Origin: Vulcanimicrobium winogradskyi
GTDB lineage: Bacteria > Vulcanimicrobiota > Vulcanimicrobiia > Vulcanimicrobiales > Vulcanimicrobiaceae
Length of the DNA stretch: 64,000 bases
Direction of reading: 5' to 3'
Assembly (NCBI GenBank): GCA_003134965.1
Contig: PLDA01000006.1
Location: forward strand, 1 to 64,000
Shown: piece by piece, positions 35,786 to 44,235 of the stretch
Layout of the letters: every line of letters starts with the position of its first letter
Position numbering within the stretch: the stretch's first letter is position 1
The notes under the pieces: model-generated
What the model saw: the letters and a program-made list of their open reading frames with translations, nothing else
Databases searched by the model: none
Told to the model about the DNA's origin: nothing
Made by a program: the position numbers and the translations under genes

Positions 35786-36616
35786 TTGCTCGACATCTCC
35801 GACGCCGAGTTCGTCTCGCTGCGCGATCTGATCCGCGACCGTTTCGGTATCTGGTACGACGACCAGAAGCGCTTCCTGCTGCTCAGCCGCCTCTCGACGC
35901 GCCTGGCGAAGCGCGGCATCGAGACGTACGGTGCGTACGTGCGCTTCCTGACCTACGACGCGCGGCGTGAGGAGGAGTGGACCGACTTGGCCTCGGCCCT
36001 TTCGAACAACGAGACGTACTTTTTCCGCGAGCGCGCGCAGCTCAAGGCGCTCGCCGCCCACATCCTCGACGAGTTCCTGAAGCGCTCCTCGCGCGTGCGG
36101 CTCTGGTCGGCGGCTTGCTCCTCGGGCGAGGAACCGTACTCGCTCGCGATGACGCTGCTCGAGACACAGAAGATCGCCGATCCGCTCCTCTCGATCCGCG
36201 CGACCGACATCTCGCCGCGCGTCCTCGAACTCGCCGACAAGGGGTTCTACCGCGCGCTCTCGTTTCGCGCGACCGAGCCCGCGATGATCCAGCGCTGGTT
36301 CCGTGCGGAGGGCGAGGGCTTCTCGATCGACCAGCGGGTGAAGCGCCTCGTCTCGTTCGGGCGCCTCAACCTGCTCGACTCGCCGCGGGTCGCGGCGGAG
36401 GGGCCGTTCGACGCGATCTTCTGCCGCAACGTGCTGATCTATTTCGACAAGCCGACGCAGAAGCGAGTCGTCGAGTCGTTCGCGAAGGCCCTCCGTCCGG
36501 GAGGCTACCTGTTCTTGGGCCACGCCGAGTCGCTGTTCCACCTGACCGATCTGTACGAGCCGATCGTCGGCGCCGACGCGATCGTGTACCGATTGAAGGC
36601 GCCGGTGCCGGCATGA
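35786..36616 (+). CDS. cheR: chemotaxis protein methyltransferase
   Basis: A 276-residue CheR. The N-terminal helical domain is followed by NNETYFFRE near residue 73 and the SAM-binding SAACSSGEEPYSLAM near residue 110 (the usual Gly after SA is Ala here). FCRNVLIYFD and FLGHAES mark the C-terminal part. It methylates receptor glutamates using SAM. TTG 35786 is the start; ATGA overlap with cheB. Confidence 0.93.
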   Translation: MLDISDAEFVSLRDLIRDRFGIWYDDQKRFLLLSRLSTRLAKRGIETYGAYVRFLTYDARREEEWTDLASALSNNETYFFRERAQLKALAAHILDEFLKRSSRVRLWSAACSSGEEPYSLAMTLLETQKIADPLLSIRATDISPRVLELADKGFYRALSFRATEPAMIQRWFRAEGEGFSIDQRVKRLVSFGRLNLLDSPRVAAEGPFDAIFCRNVLIYFDKPTQKRVVESFAKALRPGGYLFLGHAESLFHLTDLYEPIVGADAIVYRLKAPVPA

Positions 36617-37686
36617 CCCCGCGCGTGATAACCGTCGTGGTCACCGACGATTCCGCGTTCATGCGCCGCGCGATCCAGAAGATGCTGGAGAAGGAGCCGG
36701 AGATCCGCGTCGTCGGCACGGCCGCATCCGGCGAGGAGGCGATCGCGATGGTCGAGCGCCTCCGCCCCGACGTCGTCACGATGGACGTCGAGATGCCTGG
36801 GATCGGCGGGCTCGAAGCGGCGCGCACGATCGTCGAGCGGCACGGTCCGCCGATCATCATGGTGAGCGCGCTCACGCGCGACGGCGCCGAGACGACCCTG
36901 CGCGCGCTGGAGGTCGGCGCGGTCGACTTCATCCCGAAACCGGACTCGGCGCTGATCGACATCGTCAACGTGCAGCGCGAGCTGGTCGAAAAGGTCAAGC
37001 ACTTCGGCTCGCGCCGTGCCTACCTGCGCGCGGTGCGCGAGCGAACGTCCGTCCCACCGCCGCCCGTCGTGCGCGGGCCGGTTGCGGCGGGCGCCGGCGT
37101 TTTCGCGTGCGTTGCGATCGGCACGTCGACCGGGGGACCGGTGGCGCTTTCCCAGATCCTTTCGCACCTGCCGGCGGGCTTCCCGATCCCGATCGTCGTC
37201 GTGCAGCACATGCCGCCCGGCTTCACGCGCCCGCTCGCCGAGCGCCTCGACGCGTCAAGCAGCATCGACGTCGTCGAAGGCGTCGACGGCATGCCGCTCG
37301 AGGCGGGGACGGCGATCATCGCGCCGGCCGGTCGCCAACTGCGGCTGCACCGCTCGCTCGGAACCGTCCGCATCGCGCTCGGCGACGACGAGCAGCGATC
37401 GCTCCACGTACCGAGCGTCGACGCGATGGCGGCGTCGGTCGGCGAGACGTACGGCGCGGGTTCGCTCGGCGTGATCCTCACCGGGATGGGGCACGACGGA
37501 GTGCAAGGACTCCGAGTGATCAAGGAACGCGGCGGCTACGTCCTCGGTCAAGACGAGGCCACGAGCGTGGTCTACGGGATGCCGCGCGCCGCCGCATTGG
37601 CCGGATTGGTCGACCGCGTCGTCCCGTTGCAGGCCGTTGGCCGGGCGCTCTGCGAGCTCACCGGCGCCCCGTATGCCCCCGACTGA
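36613..37686 (+). CDS. cheB: chemotaxis protein-glutamate methylesterase
   Basis: A 357-residue CheB. The receiver domain has Asp 58 (VVTMDVEMPG), the acidic pair TDDS and Lys in FIPKPD. The esterase domain has the catalytic Ser in IGTSTGGP, His in VVQHMPPGFT and Asp in GMGHDG. It demethylates or deamidates chemoreceptors when phosphorylated. ATG 36613 overlaps the cheR stop. The chemotaxis kinase CheA is not in the window. Confidence 0.95.
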   Translation: MTPRVITVVVTDDSAFMRRAIQKMLEKEPEIRVVGTAASGEEAIAMVERLRPDVVTMDVEMPGIGGLEAARTIVERHGPPIIMVSALTRDGAETTLRALEVGAVDFIPKPDSALIDIVNVQRELVEKVKHFGSRRAYLRAVRERTSVPPPPVVRGPVAAGAGVFACVAIGTSTGGPVALSQILSHLPAGFPIPIVVVQHMPPGFTRPLAERLDASSSIDVVEGVDGMPLEAGTAIIAPAGRQLRLHRSLGTVRIALGDDEQRSLHVPSVDAMAASVGETYGAGSLGVILTGMGHDGVQGLRVIKERGGYVLGQDEATSVVYGMPRAAALAGLVDRVVPLQAVGRALCELTGAPYAPD

Positions 37687-37788
37687 CCGGCTGCCGGCAC
37701 AATTGATCCGCCCGCCGAGGGGAGGACGGCCTGCCGAGCGTGAACCAACCGGAAAACCGGGGCGGGTGTCCCGTCATGGGAGCATGCC

Positions 37789-38655
37789 GTGAAAGCACTC
37801 CGCGATACTCCCCGTTATATCATCGGCGGAGTAGAGCTCAGTCGTGAGGAGATCGTCCACAAGTATCTTCACCTGGTGAAGTATGTGGCCGGGCGAATTT
37901 CGATCAACCTGCCCCCGAACGTCGAGATCAACGACTTGATCAACGACGGGATTCTCGGGCTGATCGACGCGATCGAAAAATACGACGACGCACGCGGCGT
38001 CAAATTCGAAACCTACGCGATCACTCGCATCAACGGAGCGATCCTCGACGCGCTGCGAGCGCTCGACTGGGTTCCGCGAGCGGTCCGTCAGCGTGCCCGC
38101 GAGCTGGAGCGCGTCTACCAGCAGCTCGAGATCGAGCTCGGCCGCGCGGCGACCGAAGAGGAAGTCGCCGACAAGATGGGGCTCACGCTCAAAGAGCTCG
38201 ACGTGCTGATGCAAAAGATCCGCGGCACGTCGGTCCTCTCGCTCGAGGAGTTTCTGCCGAACGAACGCGGCTACGAGATCCCGCTGCTCGACACGCTGCG
38301 CGACGATGGCACGGAGGTCACCAGCGCCGTCGAGGCGCGGGAAATCAAGGCGGCGCTCATTCGCGCGGTCGACGACTTGCCGCCGCAAGAGCGGACCGTC
38401 ATCTCCCTCTACTACTTCGAGGGGCTCACGCTCAAGGAGATCAAGGGAGCGCTCAACGTCTCGGAATCCCGGGTCTCGCAGATCCACGCGCAAGCCGTGA
38501 TCCATCTCCGGACTAAACTGCGCTCGTTGAAAGCCGATCTCGGATATCGTGAGGGCGACCCGACGGTGAAGCAAAAGTACACCCGCAGGAACGCCGCCCA
38601 AACGCCTGCTGCCGGAGACCCTTCGACAAGCTCAGGACAGGCTAGCTTCGGATGA
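37789..38655 (+). CDS. fliA: flagellar sigma factor (sigma-28, FliA/WhiG type)
   Basis: A 288-residue sigma factor with regions 2 (LVKYVAGRISINLPPNVEIND, KFETYAITRINGAILDALR), 3 (EEVADKMGLTLKELD) and 4 (LPPQERTVISLYYFEGLTLKEI, SESRVSQIHAQA). It directs transcription of motility genes. Start GTG 37789 has a GGAG nearby. The C-terminal DPSTSSGQ is encoded by a copy of the dispersed palindromic repeat, so the protein tail is recent. Positions 37687-37788 between cheB and this gene hold no feature I can name. Confidence 0.94.
   Translation: MKALRDTPRYIIGGVELSREEIVHKYLHLVKYVAGRISINLPPNVEINDLINDGILGLIDAIEKYDDARGVKFETYAITRINGAILDALRALDWVPRAVRQRARELERVYQQLEIELGRAATEEEVADKMGLTLKELDVLMQKIRGTSVLSLEEFLPNERGYEIPLLDTLRDDGTEVTSAVEAREIKAALIRAVDDLPPQERTVISLYYFEGLTLKEIKGALNVSESRVSQIHAQAVIHLRTKLRSLKADLGYREGDPTVKQKYTRRNAAQTPAAGDPSTSSGQASFG
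38619..38640. repeat. dispersed palindromic repeat inside the fliA 3' end
   Basis: CCCTTCGACAAGCTCAGG plus ACAG, in frame with fliA, adding residues PSTSSGQ near the C-terminus. Confidence 0.75.
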
Positions 38656-38660
38656 ACCCG

Positions 38661-38678
38661 GAGGCCGGTTACGGCCTC
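38661..38678. terminator. small hairpin after fliA
   Basis: Perfect 7-bp stem GAGGCCG / CGGCCTC with a 4-base loop, between fliA and the next gene. It has no T-run, so it is a weak candidate. Confidence 0.3.
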
Positions 38679-38694
38679 TCACTTGGACGATAGC

Positions 38695-39018
38695 ATGGCG
38701 ATTCGCCCCACCGACATCCAAGGATCGATCTGGCAGGCCTCGCAGACAGCGCCGCTGACGCAGCGCGCCGAAGACGCGCCGCGCGCCGCCCAGCAGGCCG
38801 CGCAGGCGAGCTTCGCCGCCCACGTCCAAGAGCGCGAAGAGCGCGTGAACGAGACCGGCGAGGGGCTGGGCACCCGCATCGACCCCAACGCGGAGCGCGA
38901 CTCCCGTGGTGACACCTACGAACCGCACGACGGCGACGCGCGCGCCGCGTTTGAACAGGTCGTCGACGAGGCGGCCGGGCTCGACGAGCCCACGCATCTG
39001 ATCGACTTTACGGCCTGA
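38695..39018 (+). CDS. small flagellar-associated hypothetical protein
   Basis: A 107-residue hydrophilic protein beginning MAIRPTDIQGSIWQAS. Similar short proteins with an N-terminal RPIDxQ-like motif often follow the flagellar sigma gene in Gram-positive flagellar clusters; their role is unknown. The rest is acidic, helical and Gln/Glu-rich. ATG 38695 is the start; it ends 1 base before the next gene. Confidence 0.65.
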   Translation: MAIRPTDIQGSIWQASQTAPLTQRAEDAPRAAQQAAQASFAAHVQEREERVNETGEGLGTRIDPNAERDSRGDTYEPHDGDARAAFEQVVDEAAGLDEPTHLIDFTA

Positions 39019-39019
39019 G

Positions 39020-40876
39020 ATGGCCGTCGATCCGGTCGCGGTCGCCGCAACGTCACAAGCGGATCTGACCGCGCTGATCGATGCCGAACTGGCCCAGCTC
39101 GCGGCGGACGCACAGGCACTCCGCGGTCTGTTGGTCGAGGATGCGGTCGTCACCGCGCGCGTGCTGCCCTCGAACGGGCTCACCGACCTGCTGGAGATCG
39201 CCGGTCGTCGCGTCGCCGCCTCGCTCCCACCGACCGTCCGCCCGGGCGACGTACTGCAGGTGCGGGTCGCCGGTTTCGACGGCGAGCGGATCTTGCTGCA
39301 GGTCGTCGGGACCGGCGCGGACGCCGCGGTCGAACCGCTCACGCCGAACGCACCGGCCGCACCGCCGCCGCCCGCGCCGGGCGCGGCCTCGCCGCAGCTC
39401 GCCGCCCCGCAGTCGCCGCCACCCGCCGCGCCCGCCCCGGCGCCGGCCGCGACGGCCGTCGCAACGCCGATCGGCCTGCGCGTCGCGCCTCCCGCCTTGA
39501 CGCCGGTCGTGCCCGTGCGCGGGCAGCCGGTCGCGCTCGAGCAGATGCCGCCGGCCGCGCCGCCCGCGAGGCCGGGCCTCGGCGCGACGCTCAGCTCGGT
39601 CGTCTCGCGTGCGTCCGTCGCTCCCTCGCCGGTCGCGGCCGCCGACTCCGCGGGTGCGCCGCCGGCGGCCCCGGCCGCCCCGCCGGCGCCCCACCGAACA
39701 GTCGTCCTCACGCCGCGCGAGGCCACGTCGATCGAGGCTCGGCTCGCCGCCACGCGCGCCGCGGTCGCGCAGCGCGTGCTCGGCGATGGGTTGCGCGGCT
39801 CTACCGCGCCGCCGCCGATCGCGCCCAAGCCGCCGCCTCCGATCGCGATTCCGATCGCGACGCCGAGCCCTCTTCGTGCGCAGCCGTCGCCCGGGGTGCG
39901 CGTGCCCGCGCTCACCGCCTACGCTGAACCCGTCGCGCTTCTGCGCGCGCTGCGGCTCCCGGTCACGCCGAGCAACGTCGCGTCGGCGACGCTCGCGCTG
40001 CAGCGGCCGGAGCGGCTGCCCGATGCGCTCGCCGCACTCGAGCGCGCGCTGCCGCGGGCGAGCGGTGACCCCAACGTCGCGACGCTGCGCACGCTGCTGA
40101 GTTTCGTCGGCCGCATCGAACCGCGTTCGCCGGCGCTGGCGGCGCAGATCGCGGCCTACGTCGACCACGTCGTCGACGGCGCGGAGCCGAAGCTGGCGAC
40201 GCTGCTCGCCGCGAGCCGCGCCGCGGCGCCGCCTGCCGATCCGCCGGCGACGGCGACGGCGCCCGCGCAGAACACCGCGCCTTCGGAACCGCCGCCGCCG
40301 ATCGCGGCCGCGGTCGCCGCCGAGCGCGCCGCTGCCGTCGGCGCCGATTTGAAGCAGACGATCCTCGCCGTCGCTGCGGCCCCCGGCACGCCGCATGCGC
40401 TCGCGCCCGCGCTGGCCGGCGCGCTCACGGCGCTGACCGCGATGCAGGTCGGCGCGGCCCAGACGCTCGCCGCCCAGCCTGACGGGCTCGCGTTCACGAT
40501 CCCGCTCACGACGCCGCAGGGCGTCGCGAACGCGCACATCACGGTGAAGCGCGACGCGCCGGAGGGACGCGGCACCGGGTCGGTCGACCCCGAGAACTTC
40601 CGCATCGCCTTCGTCCTCGAGACCGCGCACTACGGCACCGTCGCCATCGACCTCGTCACCGTCGGCCGCGAGGTGACCGTCGACGTGCGCACGGAGGCGG
40701 CGCCGGCGATGCGCGCGTTCCGGGATGCCCTCGGCGGTCTGACCGCGCGGCTCGAGTCGCTGCGCTATCGCGTCGCGTCGGCCGGCGCGTCGGTCGGAAC
40801 CACCTCGACGGTCGCCGTCGAAGCGCCGCCGTCGCAGCCGTTCGATCCCACCGCCGTCGTGGACCGGTCGGCATGA
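39020..40876 (+). CDS. FliK-like hook-length-control-type protein
   Basis: A 618-residue protein. Residues 1-110 form a folded N-terminal domain, followed by a long Pro/Ala-rich linker (about 110-290) and a C-terminal region (about 470-600) with the AFTIPLTTPQGVANAHITVKRD and FRIAFVLETAHYGTVAIDL pattern seen in Flg_hook-type domains. This layout (ruler plus switch domain) fits a FliK-like protein. A second, more canonical FliK lies at 61.7 kb. It overlaps the FlhB-C-like gene (ATGA). Confidence 0.65.
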   Translation: MAVDPVAVAATSQADLTALIDAELAQLAADAQALRGLLVEDAVVTARVLPSNGLTDLLEIAGRRVAASLPPTVRPGDVLQVRVAGFDGERILLQVVGTGADAAVEPLTPNAPAAPPPPAPGAASPQLAAPQSPPPAAPAPAPAATAVATPIGLRVAPPALTPVVPVRGQPVALEQMPPAAPPARPGLGATLSSVVSRASVAPSPVAAADSAGAPPAAPAAPPAPHRTVVLTPREATSIEARLAATRAAVAQRVLGDGLRGSTAPPPIAPKPPPPIAIPIATPSPLRAQPSPGVRVPALTAYAEPVALLRALRLPVTPSNVASATLALQRPERLPDALAALERALPRASGDPNVATLRTLLSFVGRIEPRSPALAAQIAAYVDHVVDGAEPKLATLLAASRAAAPPADPPATATAPAQNTAPSEPPPPIAAAVAAERAAAVGADLKQTILAVAAAPGTPHALAPALAGALTALTAMQVGAAQTLAAQPDGLAFTIPLTTPQGVANAHITVKRDAPEGRGTGSVDPENFRIAFVLETAHYGTVAIDLVTVGREVTVDVRTEAAPAMRAFRDALGGLTARLESLRYRVASAGASVGTTSTVAVEAPPSQPFDPTAVVDRSA

Positions 40877-41172
40877 ACACGCGTTACTACGATGCGCGCC
40901 GGAACGCGCCGGCGCGTCCCGCCGCCGCGGCGCTCCGCTACGACCCGCTCGGCCCCGAGCCGCCGGAGATCGTGGCGATCGGCCGCGGCCTTACCGCGGA
41001 AGAGATCGTCCGCCTCGCGCGCGAGCACGACGTGCCGATCCACCAGGACGCCGGGCTGGTCGAAGCGCTCGCCAAACTCGAGGTCGGCCGGACGCTGCCG
41101 CGCGAGCTGTACGCGGTCGTCGCCGAGGTGCTGGCGTTCGTCTACGCGGTCGATGCCGAGGCGGCGCGCTAG
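40873..41172 (+). CDS. FlhB C-terminal-domain-like protein
   Basis: A 99-residue protein resembling the cytoplasmic domain of FlhB (ALRYDPLGPEPPEIVAIGRG, AREHDVPIHQDAGLVEAL, LPRELYAVVAEVLAFVY). The NPTH autocleavage motif and membrane part are absent, as in the stand-alone FhlB-type proteins. It pairs naturally with FliK-like proteins, which interact with FlhB during substrate switching. ATG 40873 overlaps the preceding stop. Confidence 0.85.
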   Translation: MNTRYYDARRNAPARPAAAALRYDPLGPEPPEIVAIGRGLTAEEIVRLAREHDVPIHQDAGLVEALAKLEVGRTLPRELYAVVAEVLAFVYAVDAEAAR

Positions 41173-41200
41173 CTCGCGACGAACGACGGACTCCGTGAAA

Positions 41201-42697
41201 ATGCGGAGATTTGCGGCCTTTGGCGCGGCATCGCTGTTCGTGTGTTCGGCTCTATCTGTCGCGCGGCCGGCCGGCGCGGCCGATCCGCCGCCCGCGGTGA
41301 CGCATCATTCGATGACGCTCGGCGGGCGCGCGATCGCGTACACGGCGCGGGCCGGGACGAGCGTGGTGCGCGACGACGCGGGCGACGAGATCGCGCGCGT
41401 CTTCACCGTCTCGTACAGCGCCGACGGCGCGGATCCGCGCACGCGGCCGGTGACGTTCCTGTGGAACGGCGGTCCGGGTTCGTCGACGATGTGGCTGCAC
41501 ATGGGCTCGTACGCGCCCGTGCACGTCGCCGTGCCGTCGAACGCGACCGCACCGGCGCCGGGGACGCCGCTCGTGCCGAATCCCGAGTCGCTGATCGACG
41601 TCTCCGACCTGGTCTTCATCGACGCGATCGGCACCGGCTACAGCCAGATCACCGGCAAGGGGACGCCGAAGACGTTCTTCGGGATCGACGAGGACGCGAA
41701 AGCCTACGACACGATCATCCGCGACTGGACGACGCAGAACGGCCGCTGGGCCTCACCGAAGTTCCTGTTCGGCGAGTCGTACGGCACGATGCGCGCCGCG
41801 GTCGTCGTCGACCGGCTGCAGCGCGACGGGATGGCGATCAACGGCGTCGTGCTCGTCTCGTCCGCGCTCGACTACAACGTGTTCGACAACGGCCAGGCGC
41901 CGGGCGAGGACTACGGCTACATCGGCTTTCTGCCGACCGAAGCCGCGGTCGCCTGGTACCACCACAAGGTCCCCGGGAACCCGCCCGATCTCGCCCGCTT
42001 CGTCGAGGAGGTGCGGGCGTACGCGATCGGTCCGTACGCCGACGCGCTGACGCGCGGGGACACGATCGACTCCGCGACGCGGCGCGGCGTCGTCGCCAAG
42101 CTCCACGCCTACACCGGACTCGACGAAGCGTACATCGAGCGTGCGAACATGCGCATCGATCCGAGCCGTTTCGAGCAGGTGCTGCTCGGCGACGCCGGGG
42201 TCGTGACCGGCCGGCTCGACGGGCGCTATCGCGGCCCGACCCTCGACCGCACCAACGACTCGACGACGTACGACGCGACCAGCGACGACCTGCTGACCGA
42301 CGCGTTCGTCGGCGCGTTCAGCCGCTACGTGCGCGACGAGTTGGGCTTCAAGGTCGACCGTCCGTATCTCGGCACGAACTACCCGGTCGTCGGCCGCGAC
42401 TGGAACTTCCGCCGCACGCGCTCGATCGTCGCGCCGAGCGGCGCCGCCGACCTGCGCGAGGCGATGACGAAGAATCCGTACCTGCGCGTCTTCGCCGCGA
42501 ACGGCTACTACGATCTCGCGACGCCGTTCTTCGGCACCGAGTACACGCTCGGGCACCTCGGCCTCGATCCCTCGCTGCGCTCGCACGTCGAGTACGGCTT
42601 CTATCCGTCGGGACACATGATCTATCTCCACGACGAGTCGCGGCGCGCGCTCAAAGCCGACCTCGTCCGTTTCTACGGCGAAGCGGCGGGGCGCTGA
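41201..42697 (+). CDS. secreted S10-family serine carboxypeptidase (first copy)
   Basis: A 498-residue protein with a signal peptide (residues 1-28). Family motifs: FLWNGGPGSSTMWLHMG, the catalytic Ser in FGESYGTMRA (near residue 190), Asp in ANGYYDLATPFF, and His in YPSGHMIYL. It likely trims peptides from the C-terminus in the periplasm or outside. ATG 41201 is used since upstream residues belong to the previous gene's shadow. It is followed after 2 bases by a close paralogue. Confidence 0.9.
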   Translation: MRRFAAFGAASLFVCSALSVARPAGAADPPPAVTHHSMTLGGRAIAYTARAGTSVVRDDAGDEIARVFTVSYSADGADPRTRPVTFLWNGGPGSSTMWLHMGSYAPVHVAVPSNATAPAPGTPLVPNPESLIDVSDLVFIDAIGTGYSQITGKGTPKTFFGIDEDAKAYDTIIRDWTTQNGRWASPKFLFGESYGTMRAAVVVDRLQRDGMAINGVVLVSSALDYNVFDNGQAPGEDYGYIGFLPTEAAVAWYHHKVPGNPPDLARFVEEVRAYAIGPYADALTRGDTIDSATRRGVVAKLHAYTGLDEAYIERANMRIDPSRFEQVLLGDAGVVTGRLDGRYRGPTLDRTNDSTTYDATSDDLLTDAFVGAFSRYVRDELGFKVDRPYLGTNYPVVGRDWNFRRTRSIVAPSGAADLREAMTKNPYLRVFAANGYYDLATPFFGTEYTLGHLGLDPSLRSHVEYGFYPSGHMIYLHDESRRALKADLVRFYGEAAGR

Positions 42698-42699
42698 AA

Positions 42700-44223
42700 A
42701 TGCGTTCGCTCATCATCTCCGCCTTCGCCGTGCTCGCATTCGCCTGCGGCCAAGTCGCGCCCGCAAACGCGCAAGTGTCGCCGGCCCCCGCGCCGTCGTT
42801 CCGCCCGGTCCCGGGCGTCAAAGACGCGGTCACCCACCACACGATCGCGATCGGGGGGCGGCGCATCGCCTACACCGCGCGCGCCGGGACGATCCTGCTG
42901 CGCGACGCCGAGCACGAGCCGACCGCGAGCATGTTCTACGTCGCGTACACGGCCGACAACACCGACGCGCGCAAGCGGCCGGTGACGTTCTTGTGGAACG
43001 GCGGCCCGGGTTCGTCGACGATCTGGCTGCACATGGGTTCGTTCGCGCCGGTCCGCGTGCAGGTGCCGAAGAACGCGACCCAGCCCGGTCTGAACCCGCC
43101 GCTGGTCGACAACGAGTCGTCGCTGCTGGACGCCAGCGATTTGGTCTTCGTCGACGCGGTCGGCACCGGTTGGAGCACGCTGGTCGCGCGCGGGAAGGCG
43201 ACCGACTATTACGGCGTCGACGAGGACGCGAAGGCGTTCACCCAGTTCATCGAGCGCTGGGCGACGCGCAACGGGCGCTGGCAGTCGCCGAAGTTCCTGT
43301 TCGGCGAGTCGTACGGCACGACGCGCGCCGCGAACGTGGTGAACCTGCTGCAGACCGACGGGATGGCGGTGAACGGTGTCGTGCTTCTCTCGTCGGCCCT
43401 CGACTACAACTTCTTGCCGATCCGCAACGGCCCGGGTGAAGACCTGGCGTTCATCGGCTATCTCCCGACCGAGGCCGCGGTCGCGTGGTACCACCACAAG
43501 GCGGCCGGCAACCCGCCGGATCTCGCGCGCTTCCTGGCGGAGGTGCGCGCGTTCGCGGGCGGGCCGTACGCCGCAGCGCTGCTCAAGGGCGACAACCTCG
43601 ACGCCGCGACGCGCGCGCAGACCGTCGCGAAGCTGCACGCCTACACCGGGCTGAGCGAGAAGTACATCGAGGCCGCCAACCTGCGCGTCAACCCCAACCG
43701 CTTCCAGGAAGAACTGCTGCGTGCGGAGGGCCGGAACGTCGGGCGGTACGACGGGCGCTATAGCGGCGACGAGAGCGATCCGAACGGGACGTTCCCGAGC
43801 TACGATCCGTCCGACACGATGACCGCGGCGGCGTTCGTCACGGCGTTCAACCACTACGCCCACGACGTGCTCAAGTACCGGGACGAACGCCCGTACGACG
43901 TGCTTGATTTCCGCGTCAACGGCGCGTGGAAATACATGCGCGGCGAGGACGCGAGCGCGGTGAGCACCGTCCCCGACCTGAAAGCGGCGATCACGCAGAA
44001 CCCCTCGCTGCACGTCCTCTCGGCGAACGGCTACTTCGATCTCGCGACCGGCTTCTACGGCACCGAGTACCTGCTCAACCACATGGGGCTGAACGCGGAG
44101 CAGCGCAAACGCCTGCACTACTCCTACTACGCCTCAGGCCACGAAGTCTACCTGAACCACGACTCCCTCGTGCAGTTCAAAGCCGACCTGCTGCAGTTTT
44201 ACCGCGAAGCCGGAGCCCGATAA
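42700..44223 (+). CDS. secreted S10-family serine carboxypeptidase (second copy)
   Basis: A 507-residue paralogue of the preceding gene, with a signal peptide (residues 1-25). It keeps WNGGPGSS, the nucleophile Ser in FGESYGTTRA, Asp in NGYFDLATGFY and His in YASGHEVYL. Several long identical stretches (AAVAWYHHK, PDLARF) show tandem duplication. The two genes are probably one transcript. The mature N-terminus has a short Pro-rich extension. Confidence 0.9.
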   Translation: MRSLIISAFAVLAFACGQVAPANAQVSPAPAPSFRPVPGVKDAVTHHTIAIGGRRIAYTARAGTILLRDAEHEPTASMFYVAYTADNTDARKRPVTFLWNGGPGSSTIWLHMGSFAPVRVQVPKNATQPGLNPPLVDNESSLLDASDLVFVDAVGTGWSTLVARGKATDYYGVDEDAKAFTQFIERWATRNGRWQSPKFLFGESYGTTRAANVVNLLQTDGMAVNGVVLLSSALDYNFLPIRNGPGEDLAFIGYLPTEAAVAWYHHKAAGNPPDLARFLAEVRAFAGGPYAAALLKGDNLDAATRAQTVAKLHAYTGLSEKYIEAANLRVNPNRFQEELLRAEGRNVGRYDGRYSGDESDPNGTFPSYDPSDTMTAAAFVTAFNHYAHDVLKYRDERPYDVLDFRVNGAWKYMRGEDASAVSTVPDLKAAITQNPSLHVLSANGYFDLATGFYGTEYLLNHMGLNAEQRKRLHYSYYASGHEVYLNHDSLVQFKADLLQFYREAGAR

Positions 44224-44235
44224 CCGGGCGAAGGA

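Noticed and set aside
37687..37788. Possible c-di-GMP riboswitch before fliA
   Set aside because: The expected GEMM motifs (GGCAAACC, GAAA loop, GGGACGCAAAGCC) are absent. A CCGG-AAAA-CCGG hairpin alone is not enough.
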